From an uncultured Candidatus Binatia bacterium (GTDB lineage: Bacteria; Desulfobacterota; Binatia; Bin18): a stretch of DNA of 64,000 nt. The notes under the pieces were generated by a model. The model did not search any database and was not told the origin of the DNA. It saw nothing but the letters and a program-made list of their open reading frames with translations. Positions within the stretch are counted from its first letter, which is position 1. Every line of letters starts with the position of its first letter. Below, piece after piece: positions 41,875 to 50,257 of this stretch. A program made the translations under genes and the position numbers. The stretch is taken from assembly GCA_958296235.1 (NCBI GenBank), contig OY282457.1:558001-622000 (forward strand), in the 5' to 3' direction.

Positions 41875-42198
41875 ATGGATGTTTTTAAGCAGGTTGCCGA
41901 CCAGATTGCCTTTGCGTCCGAGAAGATGAAAAAAGTCAATCTGTTTACGACCGATCGCCTGTTCTGTGATGTGTACTGCTTTGAGCCTGGACAAGCACAG
42001 ACGCCCCACACGCATACCGGCTCCGACAAAATCTATTACGTGCTTGACGGACGGGCCACAGTCCAGATTGGACAGGAAAGCAGGCAGCTGGGAGCTGGCG
42101 AAATTGCGCTGGCTCCGTCCGGGGCCGAGCACGGCGTCAGCAATACCAGCGCCAACCAACTGACCATCCTGGTTTTCATGGCCCCAAAACCGTCATAG
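41875..42198 (+). CDS. Cupin-domain protein
   Basis: The 107-residue single-domain cupin has both metal-binding motifs, TPHTHTGSDKIYYVLDG with His residues and Glu/Asp, and AGEIALAPSGAEHGVSN. Such small cupins bind a divalent metal and act as dioxygenases, isomerases or sensors. The ATG at 41875 has AAGGTGG six bases upstream and is preferred to the ATG two codons earlier. It is 10 bases upstream of a SnoaL-like gene, so the two are likely co-transcribed. Confidence 0.85.
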   Translation: MDVFKQVADQIAFASEKMKKVNLFTTDRLFCDVYCFEPGQAQTPHTHTGSDKIYYVLDGRATVQIGQESRQLGAGEIALAPSGAEHGVSNTSANQLTILVFMAPKPS

Positions 42199-42207
42199 AG
42201 AAGGCAT

Positions 42208-42624
42208 ATGGAAGAACGCGACGCTGTCACTGCGGCAAACCAGGCATTTTACCGCGCCTTTGAAACGCTGAACATCACAGAGATGGAAAAGGTCTGGCTG
42301 CAAGCCAGCCACATCAAATGTATCCATCCGGGCTGGCCGCTCCTGGCAGGCTGGGGACCGGTTATGGCGAGTTGGGAGCGGATTTTTGCCAATACGCAAT
42401 CCATGCGGTTTGATTTGACGGATGTCCGCGTTGAAGTGGCAGGGAACCTGGGCTGGACGGTCCTCATCGAAAATCTCGAATCGCGCGGGCCGGACGGAAC
42501 CTCCCGGTCGCAGATTCTGACGACAAATCTGTTTGAAAAGCAGGACGGCCAGTGGTTCATTGTGCATCATCATGGCTCGCCGATTTTCGCGCCGCCAACT
42601 CCGGCTGAAGACCAGCTCCACTAG
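42208..42624 (+). CDS. SnoaL/DUF4440-like protein (NTF2 fold)
   Basis: The 138-residue protein has the NTF2-like pattern: an N-terminal helix (AANQAFYRAFETLNITEMEK), a sheet with GWTVLIENLES and LTTNLFEKQDGQWFIVHHHGS at the end. These proteins are often small isomerases, hydratases or binding proteins, and the sequence does not tell which. AGAAGG lies upstream of the ATG. It sits just after the cupin gene. Confidence 0.82.
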   Translation: MEERDAVTAANQAFYRAFETLNITEMEKVWLQASHIKCIHPGWPLLAGWGPVMASWERIFANTQSMRFDLTDVRVEVAGNLGWTVLIENLESRGPDGTSRSQILTTNLFEKQDGQWFIVHHHGSPIFAPPTPAEDQLH

Positions 42625-42707
42625 CGTGCCTCACCTTGCCTGCTTTGCCAGGCCAATGGTAGAGTAATACGGCTGAACACAGCCACGAACAGGAGGATTG
42701 AGTACGG

Positions 42708-43271
42708 ATGCTCATACCAGCGACGCAGCTGCGCGTGGGGGCGCTTGTCATCTATCAAAACGATCTCCATCGCATCATGGACCTGATACACGTGACCCCC
42801 GGCAATAAACGCGGCTTTGTACAAACCAAACTCCGCAATCTGCGGAGTGGCTTACAAACCGAACATAAATTCAGCTCGAACGACAAGGTCGACCGGGTCA
42901 CGCTCGAACAGCGGGAAATGGAATATCTGTACGAATCCAGCGATGAATACTGTTTTATGAACTCCGAGGATTACGAGCAGATTACCTTGTCGAAAGACCT
43001 GCTTGGCGACTCCGTGCACTACCTCGTCCCCAATATGAAGATCACCCTCGATCTGTACGAAGGCGACCCTGTTGGCGTCAGTCTGCCCAAGACAGTTGAC
43101 CTCACTGTGACCGACACTCCACCCGCCATGAAGGGGGCAACGGTCACGAATGAGTTAAAGCCAGCCACCATGGAAACCGGCCTGGTCGTCCGCGTTCCGG
43201 GCTTTATCGACATTGGCGAGTCCGTTCGGGTAGACACCGAAACCGGAGCATATGTCTCTCGGGCCAAATAA
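42708..43271 (+). CDS. efp: Translation elongation factor P
   Basis: The 187-residue protein has three beta-barrel domains. In the N-terminal KOW-like domain the modifiable lysine region is HVTPGNKRGFVQTKLRN, with Lys at residue 34. OB domain II and III motifs are LVVRVPGFIDIGESVRVDTE near the end. EF-P rescues ribosomes stalled at polyproline. The loop PGNKRG differs from the common PGKGQ form, so the modification enzyme may differ. No epmA or deoxyhypusine-type gene is adjacent. Confidence 0.95.
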   Translation: MLIPATQLRVGALVIYQNDLHRIMDLIHVTPGNKRGFVQTKLRNLRSGLQTEHKFSSNDKVDRVTLEQREMEYLYESSDEYCFMNSEDYEQITLSKDLLGDSVHYLVPNMKITLDLYEGDPVGVSLPKTVDLTVTDTPPAMKGATVTNELKPATMETGLVVRVPGFIDIGESVRVDTETGAYVSRAK

Positions 43272-43302
43272 GCCGAACCAGCCACACAAGAAAGCGCCGG
43301 AC

Positions 43303-43698
43303 ATGAAACGTTTCTTCCTGGGTCTGGGTGTCGGCCTGGCGCTGGCGCTGGGCGGCCTCGGAGCGGGCCTTGCGGTTCTGGTTTACACGCCAGTGAGCGC
43401 CGCCGGCACTACGGTCAAACCGATCCTGCTTATTGACCACGAGCGCATCGCCGTCTGGAAACTCGTACTGGAGCCGGGCCAATCCACCAGGCAGCATACG
43501 CATCAGTTTGACGAAGTGGTGATTTGCCTTGAGGGTTCAAAGCTCAGGGCAACAAAAGCCGGCCCGGAGCCTGAACGTCAGACGCATTACCCGGAGGCCG
43601 GCCAAGTCATCATGCCCCCGGTCAAAGGTGTGACCCACACGCTGACCAACGTCGGCGACACGCGCTACAGTCAGATTTCCATCGAGTTGAAAGAGTAG
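43303..43698 (+). CDS. Membrane-anchored cupin-like protein
   Basis: The 131-residue protein has an N-terminal hydrophobic segment (LGLGVGLALALGGLGAGLAV) and a small cupin-like domain. The domain shows HQFDEVVICLEG, HYPEAGQVIMPPVKGVTHT and a C-terminal strand QISIELKE. The start could be the ATG at 43303 or one at 43252 that overlaps efp. Its last 71 bases are duplicated at 45428. The hydrolase gene starts 22 bases downstream. Function is unknown. Confidence 0.7.
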   Translation: MKRFFLGLGVGLALALGGLGAGLAVLVYTPVSAAGTTVKPILLIDHERIAVWKLVLEPGQSTRQHTHQFDEVVICLEGSKLRATKAGPEPERQTHYPEAGQVIMPPVKGVTHTLTNVGDTRYSQISIELKE

Positions 43699-44083
43699 TC
43701 TCGTAATTAAGGAGGGTCGTATGGCTTCACGCTTCGTACCCCTGGTTCGTCTCTGTACCGTCTCTCTTCTCCTGGTTCCGTCGCTGGCTCACACCCAACT
43801 CACCAGTTCCCTTGAGATTCCCGGCAACGGGGTCACCTTGTCGGGCATCGGGGTTATCTCGGGCTGGAAGTGTGAGGCCGAGGGAGACATCACCATCAGA
43901 CTCAACGCTGGAGAGTCTATTCCCGCAACGTATGGGTTGCCCCGTTCAGATACCAGAGGGGTCTGTGGCAATGATGGGAACAACGGCTTTTTTAGCTACA
44001 CGAACTGGGGGAACCTCGGCGACGGAGAACACACCGCCGTCGTGTACGATAATGGCGTGGAGTTTGACCGTAGCACGTTTAGG
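43628..44083 (+). repeat. Long direct repeat, copy 1 (offset 1800 bp)
   Basis: About 456 bp is almost identical to 45428-45883. It spans the 3' end of the cupin gene, the intergenic spacer with the ribosome binding site AAGGAGG, and the first 120 codons of the serine hydrolase. The similarity ends sharply inside the coding frame. Confidence 0.9.
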
Positions 44084-45244
44084 GTCGTCACCACCGGAAA
44101 GCCGTTTCTGGAAGGAGCCAGCGCTCGGGTCAGTGTCCCGGATTTCCCTGCGCCGGGGAAGACCACGCTATTTGAATGGAATCAGGCTACCCAACACCTG
44201 GAGATGGTTTCCGTGCGTGCAAGCGACCGGTCGATTGTCAAGTTCCTGACCGGTCCAGTGGCGGAGGGGAAATCACCGGGGTTGATTGCAGCCATCATCG
44301 GCGAAGCGGGGGTCCGGGCCATTGGGTCCACCGGGGTGCGCAAGCAGGGATCGCCCGAGAAGTTGACCATCAACGATCTGTTACGTATCGGCTCTACTAC
44401 CAAGGCGATGACCTCTACCATGCTGGCAACCCTGATAGAGGATGGGACGTTTGCCAACGGCTGGGAGACGACGATCTCCGAGGTGTTTCCTGAGTTAGTT
44501 GGTGAGATTCATTCCAGCTACTCTCGCGTTACCCTGTGGCAGTTGGTCAGTCACACCAGCGGTATAGCGCGCGAAGCTCAGAACTGGTTGGCCTACGCGG
44601 GGCTGGAGATCAAGGAAATGCGCTATGAGATCATGCGGGAGGCTCTTGCGAATCCACCGGCAGGGCCTATCGGCGAGTATCTGTATTCCAATCTTGGCTA
44701 TATGGTCGCTGGGGCTATGGGGGAAGAACTGACGGGGAAGAGTTGGGAGACATTGATGGAGGAACGCCTGTTCACTCCGTTGGGGATGTATAGCGCGGGC
44801 TTTGGAGCGCCGAACACCCCGAATGAGGTGGATCAGCCCTGGGGGCATGAGCGGGGCACGGGGAATTCTTGGATGCCCTCCCAACGGGAGAGTACGGCTT
44901 TTAGGGGGCCGTCTGGAACCGTGCATGTCTCAATCGCGGATTGGGCCAAGTTCATTCAACTGTGGTTCCCCAACTCGGTTCCGAAGATTCTTGACCGGGA
45001 GACACTGAATGAGTTGATAACCCCCAGGTCAGGATTTTACGCGGCGGGGTGGGGTGTGGCCTACCGCTCCTGGGCTGGCGGCACAGCGCTCTTCCACGGC
45101 GGATTACATGGGCATTTTCGCTCGCTCCTTTGGGTTGCGCCGAATCGAGAGCGCGCTTACGTTGCCGTAGCGAATTCCAACGATGACGCTACTCGCGACA
45201 TGCTCGACGATATAATCGGCAGCCTAATAAACCACAGCCCATGA
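43721..45244 (+). CDS. Secreted beta-lactamase-fold serine hydrolase with N-terminal Ig-like module
   Basis: The 507-residue protein has a signal peptide (LVRLCTVSLLLVPSLAHTQL), an N-terminal beta module (residues about 27-125: GNGVTLSGIGVISGWKCEAE, ending DRSTFRVV), then a class C-type hydrolase domain. The catalytic SxxK is GSTTKAMTS, the YxN motif is YLYSNLGY and the third motif is HGGLHGHF. It would act on esters, amides or peptidoglycan-like bonds outside the inner membrane. Its N-terminal module, leader and upstream spacer are shared with the gene at 45521, so the two are products of a duplication. Confidence 0.85.
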   Translation: MASRFVPLVRLCTVSLLLVPSLAHTQLTSSLEIPGNGVTLSGIGVISGWKCEAEGDITIRLNAGESIPATYGLPRSDTRGVCGNDGNNGFFSYTNWGNLGDGEHTAVVYDNGVEFDRSTFRVVTTGKPFLEGASARVSVPDFPAPGKTTLFEWNQATQHLEMVSVRASDRSIVKFLTGPVAEGKSPGLIAAIIGEAGVRAIGSTGVRKQGSPEKLTINDLLRIGSTTKAMTSTMLATLIEDGTFANGWETTISEVFPELVGEIHSSYSRVTLWQLVSHTSGIAREAQNWLAYAGLEIKEMRYEIMREALANPPAGPIGEYLYSNLGYMVAGAMGEELTGKSWETLMEERLFTPLGMYSAGFGAPNTPNEVDQPWGHERGTGNSWMPSQRESTAFRGPSGTVHVSIADWAKFIQLWFPNSVPKILDRETLNELITPRSGFYAAGWGVAYRSWAGGTALFHGGLHGHFRSLLWVAPNRERAYVAVANSNDDATRDMLDDIIGSLINHSP

Positions 45245-45309
45245 CTGAGCGGTATAGGGGCCGACCTTCACCGTTGACGCCTTGGGCCGCGTGCAGTAAC
45301 AAGAAGTCC

Positions 45310-45498
45310 ATGACCGCCCTCGCCTTTGACACATACAAGGCCGTTAAAGCGCTTCGGGAAGCGGGGGCCGACGAAGCCTTGGCCGAGGCCGTCGTTGCCA
45401 CGGTCGGTGACGCCATAGGCGGCAATGTTGTGACCCACACGTTGACCAACGTCGGCGACACGCGCTACAGTCAGATTTCCATTGAGTTGAAGGAGTAG
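45310..45498 (+). pseudogene. Chimeric ORF: start of a DUF1640-like gene joined to a copied cupin tail
   Basis: The first 40 codons (MTALAFDTYKAVKALREAGA, DEALAEAVVATVGDAIGGNV) are the N-terminus of a DUF1640/CCDC90-type coiled-coil protein. From codon 41 it continues into VTHTLTNVGDTRYSQISIEL, the cupin tail copied from 43628. The missing rest of the coiled-coil gene lies at 46432-46640. Joining 45310-45430 to 46432-46640 restores a 109-residue frame exactly. So the ORF is the left half of a split gene. Confidence 0.75.
45346..45430 (+). repeat. 85-bp direct repeat bounding a 1001-bp segment (left)
   Basis: AAAGCGCTTCGGGAAGC begins a segment that recurs at 46347-46431 (83 of 85 bases the same). 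The pair brackets a 1001-bp segment whose removal restores the split coiled-coil gene. Confidence 0.9.
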
Positions 45499-45883
45499 TC
45501 TCGTAATTAAGGAGGGTCGTATGGCTTCACGCTTCGTATCCCTGGTTCGTCTCAGCATTGTTCTCGGTCTCCTGGTTCCGTCGCTGGCTCACGCCCAACT
45601 CACCAGTTCCCTTGAGATTCCCGGCAACGGGGTCACCTTGTCGGGCATCGGGGTTATCTCGGGCTGGAAGTGTGAGGCCGAGGGAGACATCACCATCAGA
45701 CTCAACGCTGGAGAGTCTATTCCCGCAACGTATGGGTTGCCCCGTTCAGATACCAGAGGGGTCTGTGGCAATGATGGGAACAACGGCTTTTTTAGCTACA
45801 CGAACTGGGGGAACCTCGGCGACGGAGAACACACCGCCGTCGTGTACGATAATGGCGTGGAGTTTGACCGTAGCACATTCACG
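45428..45883 (+). repeat. Long direct repeat, copy 2
   Basis: This is the near-identical partner of 43628-44083, displaced by exactly 1800 bp. It includes the cupin tail, spacer, ribosome binding site, signal peptide (partly divergent) and N-terminal module. Confidence 0.9.
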
Positions 45884-46348
45884 GTAGCGACCCTGGGGGA
45901 GGCGTTCGTGCAGGGGGCGAGCGGGGAGTGTACCATACCGAATTTCCCGTCACCGGGGGAGAGTGCGACATTTGCCTGGAATCAGAGTACCCAACATCTG
46001 GAGTTAGTGCCGGAGGAGACCCCATCCGGATTCGCTCCAGCAGACCAGGCGGCGTTTGATCGTCTTGTCGTCGGCAAGCGGGTAGTGAGCGTAGACGACT
46101 CCCGATATTATACCGATTTTCCCTCTGCCGGGCGTTTCATTGAGTATGAACCGGGCGAGCGGTGGCCAGGAAGATATAGCTATAGAAGGACGGGATCAAA
46201 CACGTGTACGGTGACGCAGAACTATGGTGGTGGTGATGTTTGCACCACTCAATTCACCTTCACTTCACCTACCACAGGTACCTCACGATACACATGTAAC
46301 GACGGAGAGCGGGGTGGGGGGAATTGGCGGCTTATCGACATCCCATAA
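45521..46348 (+). CDS. Secreted protein with the same N-terminal module and a different C-terminal domain
   Basis: The 275-residue protein shares the leader and first module with the hydrolase at 43721 (nearly identical DNA up to DRSTF). It then carries an unrelated C-terminal region: FDRLVVGKRVVSVDDSRYYT, GRYSYRRTGSNTCTVTQNYG and a final FTFTSPTTGTSRYTC. This is a beta-rich domain with Cys residues and looks like a repeated secreted sheet domain. It lacks the SxxK hydrolase core. The signal peptide is LVRLSIVLGLLVPSLAHAQL. Function is unknown; it looks like a module shuffled onto a shared export and anchor unit. Confidence 0.75.
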   Translation: MASRFVSLVRLSIVLGLLVPSLAHAQLTSSLEIPGNGVTLSGIGVISGWKCEAEGDITIRLNAGESIPATYGLPRSDTRGVCGNDGNNGFFSYTNWGNLGDGEHTAVVYDNGVEFDRSTFTVATLGEAFVQGASGECTIPNFPSPGESATFAWNQSTQHLELVPEETPSGFAPADQAAFDRLVVGKRVVSVDDSRYYTDFPSAGRFIEYEPGERWPGRYSYRRTGSNTCTVTQNYGGGDVCTTQFTFTSPTTGTSRYTCNDGERGGGNWRLIDIP

Positions 46349-46640
46349 AGCGCTTCGGGAAGCCGGGGCCGACGAAGCCTTGGCCGAGGCCGTCGTTGCC
46401 ACGGTCGGTGACGCTATAGGCGGCAATGTTGCCACCAAGGCCGACTTGGCCGAAGTCAAGGCCGAGCTCAAGAGTGATATTGCCGTCGTCAAAGCCGACC
46501 TCGCTGAAGCCAAAGCCGACCTCAGGAGCGATATCGCCGAATTAGAAGCCCGGCTCTATCGCCACCTGTGGGCGATGGCCGCCGGTATTGTCGGTCTGAC
46601 TGTCAGCCTCACCGTCGCATTAGTCAAGCTGACCTCCTGA
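46347..46640 (+). pseudogene. 3' part of the split DUF1640-like coiled-coil gene
   Basis: The frame runs KALREAGADEALAEAVVATV, then ATKADLAEVKAELKSDIAV, a heptad-rich coiled coil, and ends with a membrane helix (HLWAMAAGIVGLTVSLTVAL). This matches DUF1640 proteins, but the normal start MTALAFDTYKAV is 1 kb upstream at 45310. The right 85-bp repeat is 46347-46431. It may be expressed from upstream frames, but a proper start codon is missing. Confidence 0.75.
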
Positions 46641-46728
46641 CCAGCTTGGCGGCTGGATATCCTTAGGGCTGGCGGCAAAGCCGGCGCTCTCAACTGTTCG
46701 TACAGCCAATCGTTGTGTTTGACCTTTT

Positions 46729-47898
46729 TCATGCGTGCCCCCGCGACAGCCGGTCCAGGCCCAGCACGTCGGCAACCGCCAAAGTTTCAACGCCGGGAAT
46801 CTTTTGGTCGTGCAGGCTGACCAGACGGGGTTCAAAATCCGGGTGGAGTTTACAGAATTCAAACACGCCACTGAGCCCCTTGAGGTCGGTTGGCCCGGTT
46901 TTCACCTCTACTGCATAGCGTTGATTGAGGGGACCGATCACCACAAAATCAACCTCGTGGTGTCTGTGCCGCCAATAGAAGGTTTCCCAGCCGGCTTCGA
47001 TAAAGCGTGCGCCAATGGCGTTCTCAAAATACCGGCCAAAACGTTCGGCCGTGAGCGGGGCGGTAATCGGGCGTTCAAAAGCTCGTAGCAGGGCATTATC
47101 GTGCATGATGAGTTTGGGGCTGCTCTTTCGGCTGCGAAACAGTGAGGCGCTATATTTTTCCACGCCTGTCACCAGAAAGGCTTGGGCTAGGAGACGCAGA
47201 TAATGTTGAAGGGTCGGCAGGCTGCCCCGCTCTTGCAGATTGCCCTGGAGTTTTGGCAAGCTCAGGATTTGGGCCGGTACGGCAACTGCTGCGCCAAAGA
47301 CTTGGCGCAGCAAGGCAGGAGACGCAACCGGGTGCAACTGCAACAGGTCTCTGCCCAAAGCCGGTTCAACAATCGCGTCCCTCACATAGGCTCCCCAGCG
47401 TGGAATATCGGCCAGGAGAGGAGCGCCGCCGGGGTAACAGCCAAATTCGATAAACGCTTCGACCGACTGCCCAAAAACACGCTTGGCTTCCCGGTAATTC
47501 CAGTGCTCGGCGCGTATCAGCTCAAAACGCCCGGCCAATGTTTCGGTTAAACCTTTTTCAACAAGCAAGGCCGAAGAGCCAGCCACAACGACTTTTATGC
47601 CCGTTCCCCGGTCCCAGGCCGCTTTGAGCGCTGGGGCCCAATTAGTAATTTTTTGGACTTCATCAATGGCTAAAATCCGCTCTGGGGCGTGTTCGGCCTC
47701 GGTCCACCATTCCGCTATGACTTCCGCCGGCAGAGGGGTCGGATAATCCGCGGAGTGATAGACACCGCGGAGACCGAGCGCAGCCCGGAGAGCAGTTGTC
47801 TTTCCGACCTGACGCGGCCCCACAACGACTTGGAGATGGGGCTGTTTTTCAGCCAGACGGTCTTGAATGGTTTTTACAAGAAGACGATTTTTCCCCAC
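46729..47898 (-). CDS. AAA-like ATPase with DUF4143 domain
   Basis: The 389-residue protein belongs to the ATPase-DUF4143 family. It has the P-loop VVGPRQVGKTTALRAAL, a Walker B-like ILAIDEVQKI, a sensor region VVVAGSSALLVEKG, and the C-terminal DUF4143 domain with a nuclease-like core (HHEVDFVVIG, YAVEVKTGPTDL). Its biological role is not established. The start is a GTG at 47896-47898. A perfect 36-bp palindrome lies 23 bases upstream, which suggests autoregulation or insertion into a palindromic site. Confidence 0.9.
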   Translation of the reverse strand: MGKNRLLVKTIQDRLAEKQPHLQVVVGPRQVGKTTALRAALGLRGVYHSADYPTPLPAEVIAEWWTEAEHAPERILAIDEVQKITNWAPALKAAWDRGTGIKVVVAGSSALLVEKGLTETLAGRFELIRAEHWNYREAKRVFGQSVEAFIEFGCYPGGAPLLADIPRWGAYVRDAIVEPALGRDLLQLHPVASPALLRQVFGAAVAVPAQILSLPKLQGNLQERGSLPTLQHYLRLLAQAFLVTGVEKYSASLFRSRKSSPKLIMHDNALLRAFERPITAPLTAERFGRYFENAIGARFIEAGWETFYWRHRHHEVDFVVIGPLNQRYAVEVKTGPTDLKGLSGVFEFCKLHPDFEPRLVSLHDQKIPGVETLAVADVLGLDRLSRGHA

Positions 47899-47920
47899 TA
47901 TGCAGGAGCTTAGCCCAGGT

Positions 47921-47956
47921 GTAACAATTTGTAAAATATATTTTACAAATTGTTAC
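47921..47956. promoter_or_regulatory. Perfect 36-bp palindrome upstream of the DUF4143 ATPase
   Basis: GTAACAATTTGTAAAATA is followed immediately by its exact reverse complement TATTTTACAAATTGTTAC (47921-47956). It is AT-rich, unlike the GC-rich surroundings, and ends 23 bases from the start codon. It can form a hairpin or cruciform, or serve as an operator for a dimer. It contains TTTACAA but not the N5-spaced Zur-type arrangement. The rest of 47957-48152 has no gene that I can support. Confidence 0.8.
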
Positions 47957-48152
47957 AGGCTGTTTGCCAGGATTCAGTAATGCCCGGCGGGTGAGCGGCG
48001 CCCGCGTTCCCAAGACTCTCCGTGTCAAAAAGAGATGGTCCTTAGTCGGCCTTTCGCATCGCGTGGCGATCGCGCAGGAGTTCCTGAATTCCGGCTCCAA
48101 TATCGGCTTGGCCCTCCCGTTGAAAGGAAGGACCGGATTCGGTAGCGCGCTC

Positions 48153-49124
48153 CTATCCTCCAAAATAATTTTTGGGATTTTCAACCGTCATGGTATGGAT
48201 GGCGCCCTCGCTCACCCCGGCCTTGCTCAACTGTGGGATGATATTTTTCAGGATGTGGGAATAGTTCCAGTTCGGACAGGCTTCAATGAACTGTTCCCAC
48301 GCCTGGCTCTGGCGGCCCATCATGCAGTGCACGGCATCGTGTGACAGCATAATCCGGTCATACCCGACGGCCAGTAAGCCGATGAGGGAGGCCAGGCGCA
48401 TTTTATCGGAAGCAATGGTTTCGACTCCAAAGCGGTCAAAGCCGATCCAGGCCCCCCGCTCAAGCACATCAAAGTAGTAGCGCATATCACCCACGCCACA
48501 CGCGTGGCCGATCATCACCCGGTTAAAATCGACCCCTTCGTCTTCAAAGACGTCCAGAGTCTCACGCCCGAACGGCCCCAGCTCATCGTTGTGGCACAGA
48601 ATGGGCAGACCCGTGGCCTTATGCGTCCGGGCCGCGGCTCGCAAACATGTCTCTTCGTGCCGGCCGATACTCGTCGCCGTCTCGGTCATGCCCGGAATGC
48701 CGCCGGTTGCGGTTTTAATGATGCCGGCCTTAATGCCGGTGTTCCCGATCCCTTCGGTGCTCTCACGCACATAGACCTCGGCGATATCGTCCGCCCCAAG
48801 GCTCCGGAAATGCGGCGGGATGCCCAAGGCTTCGTTGTACAGGCCGGTGGCAATGATGACATTCAGCCCGGACCGCTCGGCGCATTCCGCGGCGAATTCC
48901 GGGTCGCGGCCTAATTCCATCGGGCAGGGATCAACAAACGAGGTCACTCCCAGCTCTTTAATCTCTTTGAGCTTTCCAACTGCGCCATCAAGCTCTTTCT
49001 TACGATCAAAACTGGTATTGTCCCATTCATAACCGGGGAAGCCAACCGTCAGATGCTCGTGTACGAGCGTGAATCCCAGCTTATCCGAGGTTGTATCCCC
49101 AAGAACGGTTTGTACTTTTGCCAT
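48153..49124 (-). CDS. Phosphotriesterase-family hydrolase
   Basis: The 323-residue protein is a phosphotriesterase-type TIM-barrel metallohydrolase. It has TLVHEHLTVG (first HxH pair), GIKAGIIKTATGG with the Lys that is usually carboxylated, LPILCHND, IGHACGVGD and LSHDAVHCM. Family members hydrolyse phosphotriesters, lactones or phosphoramide-like bonds. Lactonase activity is as likely as any other. GAGGGA lies just before the ATG. Confidence 0.9.
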   Translation of the reverse strand: MAKVQTVLGDTTSDKLGFTLVHEHLTVGFPGYEWDNTSFDRKKELDGAVGKLKEIKELGVTSFVDPCPMELGRDPEFAAECAERSGLNVIIATGLYNEALGIPPHFRSLGADDIAEVYVRESTEGIGNTGIKAGIIKTATGGIPGMTETATSIGRHEETCLRAAARTHKATGLPILCHNDELGPFGRETLDVFEDEGVDFNRVMIGHACGVGDMRYYFDVLERGAWIGFDRFGVETIASDKMRLASLIGLLAVGYDRIMLSHDAVHCMMGRQSQAWEQFIEACPNWNYSHILKNIIPQLSKAGVSEGAIHTMTVENPKNYFGG

Positions 49125-49198
49125 AGTTCCCTCCTCTATGGTGTTGATCGTCTCTCCCTATCCCAGCCGGGAGAGGATGTATAGGCACAGCGATTCGC

Positions 49199-50242
49199 TC
49201 AGGCCGCGGCCGGCTGCCAGGTCTGGCGTATGATCTGCAACGCCTCATCTATGTCCGCTTGTGATATGCCGTAATGCGTCACGGCGCGGAAGCGTGCGCC
49301 GCCGATATCGCCGATCTTGACCCCGGCCTGCCCCAGCACTTCAGCAAAAGAACCGCCGTTAGCGTGGGGAGTCGGTACGGAAAAGATCACAAGATTGGTC
49401 TGGACCGTCTCAAGATCGATGTCCACGCCTGGCAGCTCAGCCAGGCCCTCAGCCAGCCGCCGCGCGGTCTGGTGGTCCTCGGCCAGCCGCTCGACCATTT
49501 CATTCAGAGCCACGATTCCGGCCGCGGCAATAATGCCAGCCTGACGCATCCCGCCGCCGACCATTTTCCGATAACGCCGAGCCCGCTGGATAAACTCCCG
49601 ACTCCCGCACACAAGGGAACCGACTGGAGCCGACAGCCCTTTGGACAAACAAAATTGGACCGTATCAACGGCTTGGGTCAGCGTCCCCACGTCACAGCCC
49701 AGGGCCACCGCAGCGTTAAAGATGCGCGAACCGTCCAGATGCACCGGCACACCGGCCGTATCGGCCAGAATACGCACAGAATGAAGATACTCGACCGGCA
49801 GGACCGTCCCGCCGCAACGATTATGCGTGTTCTCCAAACAGATCAGACCCGGCGGGGCGTAGTGCACATCAGCGGGATATATGGCCCGTTCCATATCCGG
49901 CAGGGCGAGCGCTCCGAAACGGCCCGTGGGCACAGTGTGAAAGGCCAGCCCACCCAGGGCTGACGCCCCCCCGGCTTCGTATTTGAAAATATGGCACTGG
50001 TCGCCAAGAATGACGTCCTGCCCCCGGGCGCAGTGGCTGAGTAAGGCAACCAGATTGCCCATAGTGCCACTGCTCACCAGCAGCGCGGCCGCTTTGCCCA
50101 TCTTTTGCGCGGCAAGTTCTTCCAGCCGATTGACAGTTGGATCTTCTCCCATGACATCGTCACCCAGCTCGGCCCGCGCAATGGCGTCGCGCATGGCCTG
50201 GCTCGGCAAAGTGACGGTATCGCTCCGCAGATCAATCATCAT
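49199..50242 (-). CDS. ltaE: Low-specificity L-threonine aldolase
   Basis: The 347-residue PLP enzyme begins IDLRSDTVTLPSQAMRDAI, the hallmark of threonine aldolases. It has the PLP Lys in FCLSKGLSAPVGSL and the phosphate-binding LVSSGTMGNLVAL segment. It cleaves L-threonine/allo-threonine to glycine and acetaldehyde. Two ATG codons in a row offer the start; AGGA lies seven bases before the second. It follows the S4-protein gene by 15 bases and is probably in the same transcript. Confidence 0.93.
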   Translation of the reverse strand: MMIDLRSDTVTLPSQAMRDAIARAELGDDVMGEDPTVNRLEELAAQKMGKAAALLVSSGTMGNLVALLSHCARGQDVILGDQCHIFKYEAGGASALGGLAFHTVPTGRFGALALPDMERAIYPADVHYAPPGLICLENTHNRCGGTVLPVEYLHSVRILADTAGVPVHLDGSRIFNAAVALGCDVGTLTQAVDTVQFCLSKGLSAPVGSLVCGSREFIQRARRYRKMVGGGMRQAGIIAAAGIVALNEMVERLAEDHQTARRLAEGLAELPGVDIDLETVQTNLVIFSVPTPHANGGSFAEVLGQAGVKIGDIGGARFRAVTHYGISQADIDEALQIIRQTWQPAAA

Positions 50243-50257
50243 ATTTTCCTCACGTCC

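Noticed and set aside
47957-48152. A plus- or minus-strand gene between the palindrome and the phosphotriesterase homologue
   Set aside because: Open frames exist on both strands, but they lack a start with a binding site and any recognisable motif.
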